Both the position numbers and the translations under genes were made by a program. 64,000 nt of DNA from Ureibacillus sinduriensis BLB-1 = JCM 15800 (GTDB lineage Bacteria; Bacillota; Bacilli; Bacillales_A; Planococcaceae). Of the stretch, positions 44,307 to 54,517 are shown piece after piece. The DNA is taken from the NCBI RefSeq assembly GCF_000772955.1, contig NZ_JPVO01000048.1, positions 62,001 to 126,000 of the forward strand, in the 5' to 3' direction. Below the pieces are notes generated by a model. It worked only from the letters and a program-made list of their open reading frames with translations, was not told the origin of the DNA and did no database searches. Each line of letters begins with the position of its first letter. The stretch's first letter is position 1.

Positions 44307-44826
44307 TTCTAATAGGACAATTTCAGGAGGGGGGAGCGCAGAAATGTCTTGGTACAAGCTCTAACAAGACAAATCATAGGAGAAGGGAGGTAGAAGTGTC
44401 GCAAAACAAGCTCTAATAGGACAAAACATAGGAGAAGGAAAGCAGAAATGTCCCAAAGCCGGCTCTAATAAGACATAAAATAGGAGAAGGAAAGTAGAAG
44501 TGTCACGAACTCAGCTCTAACAAGACAAAACATAGGAGAAGGAAAGGAGAAGTGTCCCAAAGCCGGCTCTAATAAGACAAAACATAGGAGAAGGAAGGTT
44601 GAAATGTCCAAAACCCGGCTCTAATAAGACAAAACCATGGAGAAGGGAGGTAGAAGTGTTCCAAACCCGACTCTAATAAGACAAGACATAGGAGAAGGAA
44701 AGTAGAAGTGTCCCAAACTCAGCTTTAATAAGACAAATCAGTTGAAATCAATCTCAAAAATGTCACGAACCCGGCTCTAATAAGACAAATCTAGGACGAA
44801 TGATGGCAAAGGATGTCACAGTAAAG
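44307..44826. repeat. 52-bp tandem repeat array, ten units
   Basis: The motif CTCTAA (variants TTCTAA, CTTTAA) starts at 44307, 44359, 44411, 44463, 44515, 44567, 44619, 44671, 44723 and 44775, always 52 bp apart. A typical unit reads CTCTAATAAGACAAAACATA, then GGAGAAGGAAAGTAGAAGTG, then TCCCAAACCCGG. Unit 8 and the last units diverge. Period 52 is not a multiple of 3 and no frame is open across it. There are no unique spacers. Confidence 0.95.
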
Positions 44827-44902
44827 ATGGAAGATTGCATTGATATTAGAAGGGGACGAGGCATAGGATAGTATAAAACTTATAAAGGAAAGAGGACTAT
44901 TT

Positions 44903-45409
44903 TTGCAAGAGATACTTACGGGGCTTATTGTAGCACTTGATGTAGTGGCTCTTTACTTACTGCTACCGGATGTAAAGCAGCGGTTCTTACTTTCATTGTG
45001 GACAGCTCTTCTACATATGATTTTCCCGATTATAGGATTCACTGTTGGGAGTTGGATGGTACATATATTACTGCAATGGTCTAACTTAGTTTCGAGTATT
45101 TTGCTATTTTCAATCGGGCTGCAATTGATACTTTCGACAAGAAATCGTCAAACAATCGTGATTCCTATCACAATTTTAGCAATAACAGCAAGTTTAGACA
45201 CCTTTTCAGTAAGCATATCTTTTGGTATGCTAAATTTACAAAAGCATTTATTTATACTCAGTGCAGGTTTGTGGACTTTTGCACTATCTTACATTTCGTT
45301 ATATCTTGCAAAAAGCCGCTTGAAAATAAAAGGCGACGCTTTGAAATGGATCGCAGGTATGGCGCTGATCATCATCGGTGTTTATACATTCATTTATCAT
45401 ATCGAATAA
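44903..45409 (+). CDS. mntP: MntP/YwlD-like membrane protein, putative manganese efflux
   Basis: 168 residues from TTG 44903 (AAAGAGGA upstream). Six hydrophobic helices are arranged as two repeats, with membrane aspartates in LIVALDVVALYLLL and ASLDTFSVSISFG, as in MntP exporters. Position between tsaC and ywlE equals that of ywlD/mntP in B. subtilis. The sequence is rather divergent, so substrate manganese is inferred from family and synteny. No yybP-type riboswitch was recognised upstream; the 52-bp array ends about 75 bp before the gene. Confidence 0.75.
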   Translation: MQEILTGLIVALDVVALYLLLPDVKQRFLLSLWTALLHMIFPIIGFTVGSWMVHILLQWSNLVSSILLFSIGLQLILSTRNRQTIVIPITILAITASLDTFSVSISFGMLNLQKHLFILSAGLWTFALSYISLYLAKSRLKIKGDALKWIAGMALIIIGVYTFIYHIE

Positions 45410-45432
45410 TTTAAAAGAGAGAGTGGACCCAC

Positions 45433-45882
45433 ATGAATATTTATTTCATTTGTACTGGCAATACATGTAGAAGTCCTATGGCCGAAGCTATATTACAAAA
45501 TAAAAAACTTGATGGGGTACAAGTGAAGTCAGCGGGAATCTATGCATTGGAGGGAGGGGAAATCTCGGAAAATGCAAAAGCTGTAATCGAGCAAGAACAA
45601 ATACCCTACTATCATATTACATCCCAAGTAAAGCAGGAGGATATTGAATGGGCAGACTTAATCCTAACGATGACCTTGGCCCACAAAAATATGATCCTGC
45701 ACTCTTTCCCCAATACACAAGGCAAAACCTTTACGCTTAAAGAATACGTAGTTCCCTTCAGTTCAAAAGATGTATCGGATCCGTTTGGCGGCGATCTTAC
45801 TACGTATAAACAAACTTACCTGGAATTAAACCGATTAATAGACGAATTAGTGATGAAAATTTCTGGAGGTAGCTTCGAATAA
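45433..45882 (+). CDS. ywlE: Protein-arginine phosphatase YwlE
   Basis: 149 residues of the low-molecular-weight phosphatase fold. The P-loop CTGNTCRS has nucleophile Cys7 and Arg13; Thr11 is the residue known to favour phosphoarginine over phosphotyrosine. The general acid is in SDPFGG. It removes McsB-made arginine phosphate marks that target proteins to ClpCP. The stop overlaps the next gene by 1 bp (TAATG). Confidence 0.93.
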   Translation: MNIYFICTGNTCRSPMAEAILQNKKLDGVQVKSAGIYALEGGEISENAKAVIEQEQIPYYHITSQVKQEDIEWADLILTMTLAHKNMILHSFPNTQGKTFTLKEYVVPFSSKDVSDPFGGDLTTYKQTYLELNRLIDELVMKISGGSFE

Positions 45883-47177
45883 TGGACAATAAAACAACAT
45901 TCAGCTTACGCAAAAAATTAGTTTTATTTGTAGGGATTTTAGCATTCGTAACGTATTCAACAAGTTTTGTATTTATACACTATCTTCACCCATTGATTTT
46001 CTCTCAATTTATTGAAAATCAAAGAGTTTTTGAACTTCTTACATATGTTTTTGGGATCACTTGGTCCTGTATCCTGGCTGCTATCTTCAGCATCATCTTA
46101 GTAAAACCGTTGCAGCAGCTTGAGAAATCGGCAAAGTTGGTTGCGGAAGGGAAAATAGGGCAGGATGTGAATGTGCCATATTCCCAGGATGAAATTGCCT
46201 CGGTTGCACAAGCATTCCAGTTGATGGTCACAAATCTTCGACACATGGTGGAAAGTATCGAGGGCAATTTTAATAAGACAAATGAAGTCATTATTGAACT
46301 TTCGGAACAAACATCCTCTGCATCACGTAAAGCGGAAGGGATTGCCTCGACAGTAGGCCAGATTTCCCAAGGGGCCGAGAGTGCGGCCGCTGCTGTCCAA
46401 GATACTGCCGAAGCGATTGAGGATGTACGATTATTGGCATCGGAAGTAAATACGCGTGCACTTAATTCGGCAAACCATTCCAAGGAAATTATACAGAACT
46501 TAGAAACAACAACGGATTCGATTCAAGGCTTGGTATCAAGCATCCAACAAATTGCACAAGGCAATGAAAAAGCCCTTGGCAATATACATCAGCTTGAAAA
46601 GAATGCGGAACAAATTGAACGTATCATTGGCTTGGTAGGCGATATTGCCGCCCAAACGAACCTGTTGGCCCTAAATGCCTCGATTGAAGCAGCCCGTGCC
46701 GGAGAACACGGCAAAGGCTTTGCGGTCGTTGCGGAAGAAGTGCGGAGCTTGGCAGATGAAAGTGCGAAGGCAGTACAAGGCATTACGGGTCTAATTCAGA
46801 CAATGCAAGAAAATGTTGCGGTCGTCGTCAACCAAATGAATGAACAAGTAAGCTTTGCGGTAAAAGAATCTTCGAAGGTTTCGCAAACAACGGAAACAGT
46901 CGAAGGGATGGCTTCAAGTGTTCGGGAAATGGCCGATGCAGTGGTGATGATCTCGCAATTGGTGGAAAAACAAATGGTCAACATCGAAACGACTGCACGT
47001 CAATCCCAGGAAGTGGCGGCAATCGCAGAACAAACGTCAGCCGGGGCAGAGGAAGTCCGAGGTTCGACGGAAGAACAAGCCTACGCGATTGAACAAGTTG
47101 AAAATCTATCGAAAGATTTAAAACGACAGTCCGAACAACTTTATAAGATGATCCAACAATTCGACCGCTCCAACTAA
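45882..47177 (+). CDS. Methyl-accepting chemotaxis protein with minimal external part
   Basis: 431 residues. Two membrane helices (about 13-35 and 52-75) are separated by only about 20 residues, so there is no extracytoplasmic sensor domain. A HAMP domain ([20 protein letters not shown], then [13 protein letters not shown]) and a full signalling domain follow. The invariant tip is near residues 248-275 ([24 protein letters not shown]), with long coiled-coil arms. Shine-Dalgarno GGAGGT lies in the ywlE end. Insertion between ywlE and rpiB is not the B. subtilis arrangement as I recall it. It may sense inside the membrane or cytoplasm. Confidence 0.93.
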   Translation: MDNKTTFSLRKKLVLFVGILAFVTYSTSFVFIHYLHPLIFSQFIENQRVFELLTYVFGITWSCILAAIFSIILVKPLQQLEKSAKLVAEGKIGQDVNVPYSQDEIASVAQAFQLMVTNLRHMVESIEGNFNKTNEVIIELSEQTSSASRKAEGIASTVGQISQGAESAAAAVQDTAEAIEDVRLLASEVNTRALNSANHSKEIIQNLETTTDSIQGLVSSIQQIAQGNEKALGNIHQLEKNAEQIERIIGLVGDIAAQTNLLALNASIEAARAGEHGKGFAVVAEEVRSLADESAKAVQGITGLIQTMQENVAVVVNQMNEQVSFAVKESSKVSQTTETVEGMASSVREMADAVVMISQLVEKQMVNIETTARQSQEVAAIAEQTSAGAEEVRGSTEEQAYAIEQVENLSKDLKRQSEQLYKMIQQFDRSN

Positions 47178-47218
47178 ACCCCCCCTCATGTCATCAATAC
47201 GGCATGAGGGGTTTTTTT
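47177..47218 (+). terminator. Intrinsic terminator after the MCP gene
   Basis: CCCCTCATG (47182-47190) pairs with CATGAGGGG (47203-47211); seven T. Confidence 0.92.
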
Positions 47219-47240
47219 ATTGAATAGTACATAAAGAGTT

Positions 47241-47287
47241 TTCTGAATTGTGCCGGAATTGTGTGAGTGCCTGGCACACACACAATT
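47241..47287. repeat. Dispersed palindromic repeat copy 2
   Basis: The palindrome AATTGTGTG-A-GTGCC-T-GGCAC-A-CACACAATT (47257-47287) is preceded by TTTTCTGAATTGTGCCGGA. Both parts correspond to the copy at 21226-21289. Confidence 0.85.
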
Positions 47288-47420
47288 AAAACACGAATTA
47301 TAGAGGTTGTTGATGCGCCAATTTAGGGCTAAATGTGAACGAAATTCAATCGATGCGAAAAAATATTCGTATTTTGAGTAATAGTTTATATGAAAGTTTG
47401 CAAAATACATGTAATTCTTC

Positions 47421-47450
47421 TTGAATTAGTGGTAAACTGTTCATGATAAT
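47421..47450 (+). promoter_or_regulatory. rpiB promoter
   Basis: -35 TTGAAT (47421-47426), 18-bp spacer, -10 GATAAT (47445-47450), 20 bp before the gene. Confidence 0.6.
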
Positions 47451-47470
47451 ACACGCTAGGAGGGAACGTA

Positions 47471-47908
47471 GTGAAAATTGCAATTTCTTCAGACCACGGT
47501 GGGAATAACTTACGAAAAGAAATTATGTCACTATTAGATGAACTTAACATGAGCTATCAAGATTTTGGTCCGCAGTCGGGTGATTCAGTTGATTATCCTG
47601 ATTATGCAAAACCGGTAGCGGATGGAGTAGCAAGTGGTGAATTTGATCGTGGAATTTTAATTTGCGGAACGGGCATTGGAATGTCCATCGCTGCTAATAA
47701 AGTAAAAGGTATCCGTTGTGCACTTGTTCATGATGTGTTCAGCGCAAAAGCAACTCGTTGCCACAACGATTCAAATATTTTGGCAATGGGTGAACGCGTT
47801 ATCGGACCTGGCCTAGCTAGTGAAATTGTGAAAACGTGGTTGGGCACAGATTTTGAAGGTGGCCGCCATACACGTCGTGTTGAAAAAATCTCCGAGCTTG
47901 AGGGGTAA
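47471..47908 (+). CDS. rpiB: Ribose-5-phosphate isomerase B
   Basis: 145 residues from GTG 47471 (AGGAGGGAA upstream). The family signatures are ISSDHGGNNLRKE and LICGTGIGMSIAANK, with catalytic Cys65. It interconverts ribose-5-phosphate and ribulose-5-phosphate. It equals YwlF of B. subtilis and forms an operon with the ywlG gene, 8 bp downstream. Confidence 0.96.
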   Translation: MKIAISSDHGGNNLRKEIMSLLDELNMSYQDFGPQSGDSVDYPDYAKPVADGVASGEFDRGILICGTGIGMSIAANKVKGIRCALVHDVFSAKATRCHNDSNILAMGERVIGPGLASEIVKTWLGTDFEGGRHTRRVEKISELEG

Positions 47909-47916
47909 GTGTCTGG

Positions 47917-48462
47917 ATGCATTCATTACAACAAGTGCAATCACAACTGTCCCAACTGCTCAATGAATTAGAACAACAAGTAACATTTACGCCAAAACAG
48001 CTGTTTGTCATCGGTTGCTCGACATCGGAAATTGCAGGGTCCAAAATTGGCACTTCCGGGGCTATCGAAATTGCTGAAGTTCTGTTTGAAGAACTTACAA
48101 CATTTGCGTGGAAGCATCATCTTTATTTGGTCTTTCAAGGCTGCGAGCACATCAACCGCGCATTGACATTGGAAGCTGAAGCCGCACAGTACTACTCATT
48201 GGAACCGGTGACGGTCATTCCGGTTAAACATGCAGGTGGTTCCATGTCAGCTTATGCTTATACGAAACTTGAGAATCCGGTTGTCGTGGAACACGTTCGC
48301 GCACACGGCGGAATCGATATCGGGCAAACACTTATCGGAATGCATTTGAAAGAAGTAGCGATTCCAATCCGGACAGGGATACGTCAAATTGGGGAAGCGG
48401 TTGTGACGATTGCCACAACACGCCCGAAATTAATCGGGGGTCCGAGAGCTGTTTATAGTTGA
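47917..48462 (+). CDS. ywlG: UPF0340/TIGR01440 family protein YwlG
   Basis: 181 residues, conserved across Bacillales but with no established function. Visible features are IGCSTSEIAGSKIGTSGA, LVFQGCEHINRALTLE, and KHAGGSMSAYAY, which look like a nucleotide or sugar-phosphate-binding alpha/beta fold. The gene starts 8 bp after rpiB, with GAGGGGTAAG overlapping the rpiB end. A hairpin terminator follows at 48532-48553. Confidence 0.88.
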   Translation: MHSLQQVQSQLSQLLNELEQQVTFTPKQLFVIGCSTSEIAGSKIGTSGAIEIAEVLFEELTTFAWKHHLYLVFQGCEHINRALTLEAEAAQYYSLEPVTVIPVKHAGGSMSAYAYTKLENPVVVEHVRAHGGIDIGQTLIGMHLKEVAIPIRTGIRQIGEAVVTIATTRPKLIGGPRAVYS

Positions 48463-48531
48463 AACAGTGGAGAAATAACTCACACTTAATTAAAACAATC
48501 AGAGAAGTGATAGGAAATACAAATTTGGGAT

Positions 48532-48553
48532 AAAAATCCGTAATAGGATTTTT
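48532..48553 (+). terminator. Terminator after rpiB-ywlG
   Basis: AAAAATCC / GGATTTTT stem with a 6-nt loop, located 40 bp before glyA. Confidence 0.6.
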
Positions 48554-48594
48554 CATTAATAAAAAAATGAAGAAATTTTAGGGGGATTTGTACA

Positions 48595-49854
48595 ATGGCA
48601 TATGAAAAAGTTGCAGCACAAGACAAAGCGGTATTAGAAGGTATTTTAGCAGAGAAGAAACGCCAACAAGCCAACATCGAACTGATCGCATCCGAAAACA
48701 TCGTTTCTGAAGCAGTAATGGAAGCGCAAGGATCAGTATTAACAAACAAATATGCTGAGGGGTATCCTGGCAAACGTTACTATGGTGGCTGTGAGCATGT
48801 GGACGTTGTGGAAGATATCGCTCGTGATCGTGTTAAACAAATCTTTGGTGCCGAATATGCAAACGTGCAACCGCATTCCGGCGCACAAGCGAATATGGCT
48901 GTCTATTTCACAATTCTTGAACCGGGCGATACAGTCCTGGGGATGAACCTTTCACATGGCGGCCACTTAACACATGGCTCTCCTGTAAACTTCTCTGGTA
49001 TTCAATATAAATTTGTGGAGTACGGTGTAACAAAAGATACACATGTAATCGACTATGAAGATGTTCGTGCTAAAGCGCTTGAACACAAGCCAAAGTTGAT
49101 CGTTGCCGGTGCATCTGCTTATCCACGTGAAATCGACTTCAAAAAATTCCGTGAGATTGCTGATGAAGTGGGCGCTTATTTCATGGTAGACATGGCTCAT
49201 ATTGCAGGTCTTGTAGCTACTGGCGAACACCCATCTCCAGTGCCATATGCAGATTTCGTTACTTCTACGACACACAAAACATTACGTGGTCCTCGCGGCG
49301 GACTCATTTTAACTTCTGAAGAATGGGGCAAAAAGATTGATAAATCGGTATTCCCAGGAATTCAAGGTGGTCCTTTGATGCATGTAATCGCTGCAAAAGC
49401 GGTAGCGTTCGGGGAAGCATTGCAACCGGAATTTAAAGAGTACGCAAAGCAAATTAAAGCAAACGCAAAAGCACTTGCAGAAACGTTGAGTGCGGAAGGT
49501 TTGGAATTAGTTTCAGGCGGTACGGATAACCACCTTTTATTAGTGAACGTGAAATCAGTTGGTTTAACAGGTAAAGTGGCTGAAAAAGTGTTGGATGAAG
49601 TAGGAATCACAGCGAATAAAAACACGATCCCATATGATGAAGAAAAACCGTTCGTAACATCAGGGATCCGTCTTGGAACGGCAGCTGTAACTAGCCGTGG
49701 CTTCAAAGAAGAAGATTTGAAAGAAGTTGGTTTGATTATCGCGAAACTTCTAAAAAATCCAGAAGACGCAGCAGTAAAACAAGAAGCAACAGAACGCGTA
49801 AAAGTGTTGACGGACAAATACCCAATCTACGAAGAACTAGTAACAAATATTTAA
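48595..49854 (+). CDS. glyA: Serine hydroxymethyltransferase
   Basis: 419 residues. It is a PLP enzyme converting serine and tetrahydrofolate to glycine and methylene-tetrahydrofolate, the main cytosolic one-carbon source. The PLP lysine is Lys228 in [13 protein letters not shown]. The substrate regions [13 protein letters not shown] and [11 protein letters not shown] near the N-terminus are intact. Shine-Dalgarno AGGGGG precedes ATG 48595. It is monocistronic, with a terminator behind. Confidence 0.98.
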   Translation: MAYEKVAAQDKAVLEGILAEKKRQQANIELIASENIVSEAVMEAQGSVLTNKYAEGYPGKRYYGGCEHVDVVEDIARDRVKQIFGAEYANVQPHSGAQANMAVYFTILEPGDTVLGMNLSHGGHLTHGSPVNFSGIQYKFVEYGVTKDTHVIDYEDVRAKALEHKPKLIVAGASAYPREIDFKKFREIADEVGAYFMVDMAHIAGLVATGEHPSPVPYADFVTSTTHKTLRGPRGGLILTSEEWGKKIDKSVFPGIQGGPLMHVIAAKAVAFGEALQPEFKEYAKQIKANAKALAETLSAEGLELVSGGTDNHLLLVNVKSVGLTGKVAEKVLDEVGITANKNTIPYDEEKPFVTSGIRLGTAAVTSRGFKEEDLKEVGLIIAKLLKNPEDAAVKQEATERVKVLTDKYPIYEELVTNI

Positions 49855-49861
49855 TAGCTTG

Positions 49862-49893
49862 AGCTAGTGAGTTTATTCTCACTAGCTTTTTTT
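49862..49893 (+). terminator. Intrinsic terminator after glyA
   Basis: A perfect GCTAGTGAG / CTCACTAGC stem, then seven T. Confidence 0.93.
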
Positions 49894-50394
49894 GCGATTA
49901 ATTTGCTGGGAGTTCGATGACATCATAGAAGAAACGACTTTGTAATAGGAGGAAACATATTTATTTCAGGCGAATTCTAGTCCAATCCTGTCTCCAGCAA
50001 ACTTGATTGGGCTAGATATTTGTTATATTGAGGGTTGTTTAGTGACAGAATCGTACACTGGACATCTCTTAGTTGTCCAAATGAAGTTTATATCATCTAG
50101 CTATTAATCTTCGCATTTATTCATAGAACGAAAATCTCCCAAATTCGAAACTCCAACCCGCTTAGGCTCAGCCACCCCTTCTTCAACTCCGCCCTTTAGA
50201 AGCATCCTACATAGAACAAGCAGTCGCGGCCCCTACTGTTTCCTTTAATGAAATGAAAAAGTTCCCAAAAACCCATTCGACATATTGTTTTATGTTATGA
50301 CTTTTTTTGATATACTAGGCTAGATACAGTGAAACTGCATTTTAGTTTGGGGAAATCTCACTTAATGTCAGGTTACAAAAAGGAGCGAAATCAA
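49894..50394. other. Intergenic region glyA-upp, no gene supported
   Basis: About 500 bp without a convincing gene. The last 110 bp hold a TATACT -10 candidate (50311-50316) and the upp ribosome-binding site. The middle has a C-rich plus strand (50150-50240) that could be decayed coding sequence. Confidence 0.45.
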
Positions 50395-51024
50395 TTGAGC
50401 AAAGTATATGTATTTGACCACCCATTAATCCAACATAAGTTAACTTATATTCGTGATAAAAACACGGGAACAAAAGAATTTCGTGAGCTGGTTGACGAAG
50501 TGTCCACATTAATGGCATTCGAAATTACGCGCGATATGCCGCTGGAAGAAATTGAAATTGATACACCAGTAACTACGGCGAAAACAAAAGTGCTGTCAGG
50601 CAAGAAAATTGCAATCGTTCCAATCTTGCGTGCGGGAATCGGCATGGTGGACGGAGTGCTTAAATTAATCCCTGCTGCAAAAGTTGGCCATATCGGGTTA
50701 TACCGTGATCCGGAAACGTTAAAACCGGTGGAATACTATGCAAAACTTCCGGCTGATGTGGAAGAACGCGACTTCATCATTGTGGATCCGATGCTCGCAA
50801 CTGGCGGTTCTGCAGTGGAAGCGATCAACTCACTAAAAACGCGCGGTGCGAAAAATATTAAATTCATGTGCCTGATTGCAGCTCCGGAAGGTGTACAAGC
50901 CATCCAAGAATCTCATCCGGACGTGGATATTTATATCGCGGCACTTGATGAAAAATTAAACGATCACGGTTATATCGTGCCTGGTTTAGGGGATGCGGGA
51001 GACCGTTTATTTGGAACAAAATAA
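50395..51024 (+). CDS. upp: Uracil phosphoribosyltransferase
   Basis: 209 residues from TTG 50395 ([15 protein letters not shown]), chosen because AAAAGGAG lies 10 nt upstream and B. subtilis Upp begins at the same motif; the longer ATG 50329 frame is non-homologous. The PRPP-binding motif is [13 protein letters not shown] and the uracil loop is [17 protein letters not shown] at the C-terminus. It makes UMP from uracil and PRPP (salvage). Confidence 0.96.
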   Translation: MSKVYVFDHPLIQHKLTYIRDKNTGTKEFRELVDEVSTLMAFEITRDMPLEEIEIDTPVTTAKTKVLSGKKIAIVPILRAGIGMVDGVLKLIPAAKVGHIGLYRDPETLKPVEYYAKLPADVEERDFIIVDPMLATGGSAVEAINSLKTRGAKNIKFMCLIAAPEGVQAIQESHPDVDIYIAALDEKLNDHGYIVPGLGDAGDRLFGTK

Positions 51025-51205
51025 GTCGGTATGCAGTCCAATTTATTGCGGCGGAAATAATTCGGCAGACATCTCACTGAATCTAGCTGATACACCCGTC
51101 GACGGCGGATCAACCCTTTAAATTGGTGGATAAGTTTCAAACGCACGTCAAAGAGCGCAATCCAACAAACATTTGCCGCCTAATCAACGACCAACACTAA
51201 CTAAA

Positions 51206-51243
51206 TTACGACCTTCTTTATTAAAGGAAGGTCGTAAACTATT
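51206..51243 (+). terminator. Hairpin between upp and mnaA
   Basis: A perfect 11-bp stem TTACGACCTTC / GAAGGTCGTAA. The T run is weak and interrupted (ACTATTTT), and the mnaA start is close by. Confidence 0.6.
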
Positions 51244-51264
51244 TTGAAGGACGGTGCATTTCAA

Positions 51265-52386
51265 ATGAGTAAAAAATGGAAGGTAATGACGATTTTCGGA
51301 ACTAGGCCGGAAGCGATTAAAATGGCCCCGCTTGTTCTGGAATTACAGAAACACCCTGAAAAAATCGAATCAATCGTGACAGTAACCGCTCAACATCGCC
51401 AAATGTTGGACCAAGTATTGGAGACCTTCAACATCAAGCCAGATTATGATTTAAATATTATGAAGGATCGCCAAACTTTAATTGACGTCACAACGAACGC
51501 TCTTCAAGGTTTGGATCGTGTCATGAAGGAAGCAAAGCCCGACATCGTTCTTGTGCACGGCGATACAACAACGACATTCGTTGGGAGCTTGGCTGCCTTT
51601 TACAATCAAATCGCAATCGGCCATGTAGAGGCGGGACTGCGAACAGGGAACAAATATTCACCTTACCCGGAAGAAATGAACCGCCAACTGACAGGTGTAA
51701 TGGCAGATTTGCATTTTGCCCCGACTGAAAACTCAAAAGAAAATCTATTAAAAGAAAATAAAGATGAACAAGTTATATTTGTAACGGGAAATACGGCAAT
51801 CGATGCATTAAAAACAACGGTTAGTGAAAACTATAGCCATTCGGTTTTAGAAAAATTAGGAGACGACCGCATGATTCTACTGACTGCACACCGCAGGGAA
51901 AACCTGGGGCAGCCGATGCGCAATATGTTCAAGGCGATCAAGCGGCTACTGGCAGAGCATGATGATGTGCAAGTCGTATATCCTGTTCATTTAAATCCTG
52001 CAGTTCGGGAAATAGCTGACGAAATATTGGGGAACGACCCTCGGATTCATTTGATTGAGCCATTGGAAGTGTTTGATTTCCATAACTTTGCGGCCCGTTC
52101 GTTCCTGATTTTAACGGATTCAGGTGGCGTACAGGAAGAAGCGCCATCCTTGGGGAAACCCGTTTTGGTATTACGTGATACGACGGAGCGCCCTGAAGGA
52201 ATAGCTGCCGGAACATTGAAACTGGCTGGTACCGAAGAGGAAACAATCTATAAGCTGGCCAAAGAATTATTGGAGGACAGGGCGGCATTTGAAGCGATGG
52301 CCCACGCCTCAAATCCTTATGGGGATGGCCATGCGTCGAAACGTATTGTGGAAGCGTTAATTAGTTTCTTTGAAAAAGGTGAATAA
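51265..52386 (+). CDS. mnaA: UDP-N-acetylglucosamine 2-epimerase (non-hydrolysing)
   Basis: 373 residues from ATG 51265; AAGGA at 51247-51251 is a little far (13 nt), and TTG 51244 is the longer alternative. It is a GT-B fold epimerase making UDP-ManNAc for teichoic-acid linkage units or secondary cell-wall polymer. Motifs are TIFGTRPEAIKMAPL, HGDTTTTF, HVEAGLRTG and the C-terminal LTDSGGVQEEAPSLGKPVLV. ManNAc-containing polymer is the ligand of SLH proteins, so a link with the SLH protein at 3935 is possible but inferred. Confidence 0.94.
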   Translation: MSKKWKVMTIFGTRPEAIKMAPLVLELQKHPEKIESIVTVTAQHRQMLDQVLETFNIKPDYDLNIMKDRQTLIDVTTNALQGLDRVMKEAKPDIVLVHGDTTTTFVGSLAAFYNQIAIGHVEAGLRTGNKYSPYPEEMNRQLTGVMADLHFAPTENSKENLLKENKDEQVIFVTGNTAIDALKTTVSENYSHSVLEKLGDDRMILLTAHRRENLGQPMRNMFKAIKRLLAEHDDVQVVYPVHLNPAVREIADEILGNDPRIHLIEPLEVFDFHNFAARSFLILTDSGGVQEEAPSLGKPVLVLRDTTERPEGIAAGTLKLAGTEEETIYKLAKELLEDRAAFEAMAHASNPYGDGHASKRIVEALISFFEKGE

Positions 52387-52909
52387 TAAAGGCTCATTAA
52401 AGATATGTTATGAATAAAAAGTTGGGTTTTGGCAAAAAAATGATGGAAAGTCTAATTTTATTCACTCAATAAAGAACTTTTATCCTTTTGTTTTAATTTC
52501 TAACACAAATTTGTCAAGAATTTGACAACATTTCAGTTCTTGTGAAGTTTTTAACCTGAACCAATTGACATCAATTTACCCCTATTGTATGCTTACAAAG
52601 GGTAAGAATGATAAGGGTTTTATGGGGACAATCGACCCCGAAACACTTGTTATATCAAGTTTCTACTAGATTGACAGTTGAAACTGATCAGTGTCAATCC
52701 GCAACGTTTTCAGGCGTCTGGTATTGATGGATTTACAGCTTAGAAAACTTGGAATAATAGAAATTTCTCATTCAACGAGGGATTTATTACTATTATTGTG
52801 TCTTTTCGACAACTGTTGGAAATGCTTGTAATTCAATCGCAACGCTTGATTCCATAAGTAGAGGACGATTTAAACTTTACTCGAAAAAGATTTGGGAGAT
52901 AAATTGCCA
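52387..52909. other. atp operon promoter region and long leader
   Basis: Promoter TTGACA (52565-52570), 17 bp, TATGCT (52588-52593). Upstream is an 18-bp inverted repeat TTGTCAA-GAAT-TTGACAA (52511-52528). The leader of about 310 nt contains GGGG/CCCC and an 8-bp inverted repeat GATTGACA (52669-52676) / TGTCAATC (52692-52699). Confidence 0.65.
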
Positions 52910-53281
52910 ATGCTAGATTTGCATCACATTTTCGCTATGCAGAAGAAAGCGTTATTTTTTTTGCTCGCTCTTTGTGCATTAGGATGGGGATTTACCTCGT
53001 ATCCTACAGTATTTGCTGGTATTGCTGTCGGTGCTTGCTTTGGTACATATAACTTTTGGATTCTTGTTCGAAGAATGGACAAGTTTGATCGTTCCATTAG
53101 TGAAGGGAAAAAAACAGTATCACTCGGTTCAGCTTTACGCTTTGGGTCAGGTATTGCATCAGTCGCTATCGCAATTACGTTGCCACAATATTTTCATCTA
53201 ATTAGCACAGTGATAGGGCTAATGATTCCATACGTTTTCCTATTTATAGGAGTTATCGTATCGTCGGTCAGAAACAAATAA
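52910..53281 (+). CDS. atpI: ATP synthase protein I
   Basis: About 123 residues with four hydrophobic segments (ALFFLLALCALGWGF, VFAGIAVGACFGTYNFWILV, FGSGIASVAIAITL, VIGLMIPYVFLFIGVIV). AtpI is a small membrane protein thought to help assemble the c-ring. The start is uncertain: GGAG at 52895-52898 is 4-5 nt from TTG 52904 and about 11 nt from ATG 52910. It is the first gene of the atp operon. Confidence 0.85.
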   Translation: MLDLHHIFAMQKKALFFLLALCALGWGFTSYPTVFAGIAVGACFGTYNFWILVRRMDKFDRSISEGKKTVSLGSALRFGSGIASVAIAITLPQYFHLISTVIGLMIPYVFLFIGVIVSSVRNK

Positions 53282-54025
<744 letters not shown>

Positions 54026-54052
54026 TATAAAGCTTTTAGTGTAAAACATTAG

Positions 54053-54313
<261 letters not shown>

Positions 54314-54336
54314 TTGTCGGCTCAACAAAACATATG

Positions 54337-54371
54337 TGGCGAAGATGATTCCACAAGAAGAAACTTCGCCA
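54337..54371 (+). promoter_or_regulatory. Hairpin in the 204-bp atpE-atpF gap
   Basis: TGGCGAAG (54337-54344) / CTTCGCCA (54364-54371), followed by TTCCTTTTGTTT. It could be a partial terminator or an RNA-stability element that raises subunit c over the rest. Confidence 0.55.
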
Positions 54372-54517
54372 TTCCTTTTGTTTAAAATGCAATCTTTTAT
54401 TAAATTGAATGTAAAGCAGTACTAAACATAGATTTTAAAATGTTTCGGCATTCGTAATAGACGAACTTATCCGGAACTCTCTAATTTTTGATAGCTCTTG
54501 AAGGGAGTGAAACAATC

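Noticed and set aside
44307-44826. CRISPR array
   Set aside because: Units are contiguous with no unique spacers, and no cas genes are in the window. The same applies to the 144-bp array.
50104-50205. 33-codon minus-strand frame (begins MLLKGGVEEGVAEPKRVG) between glyA and upp
   Set aside because: No ribosome-binding site. Could be a decayed coding remnant but cannot be supported.
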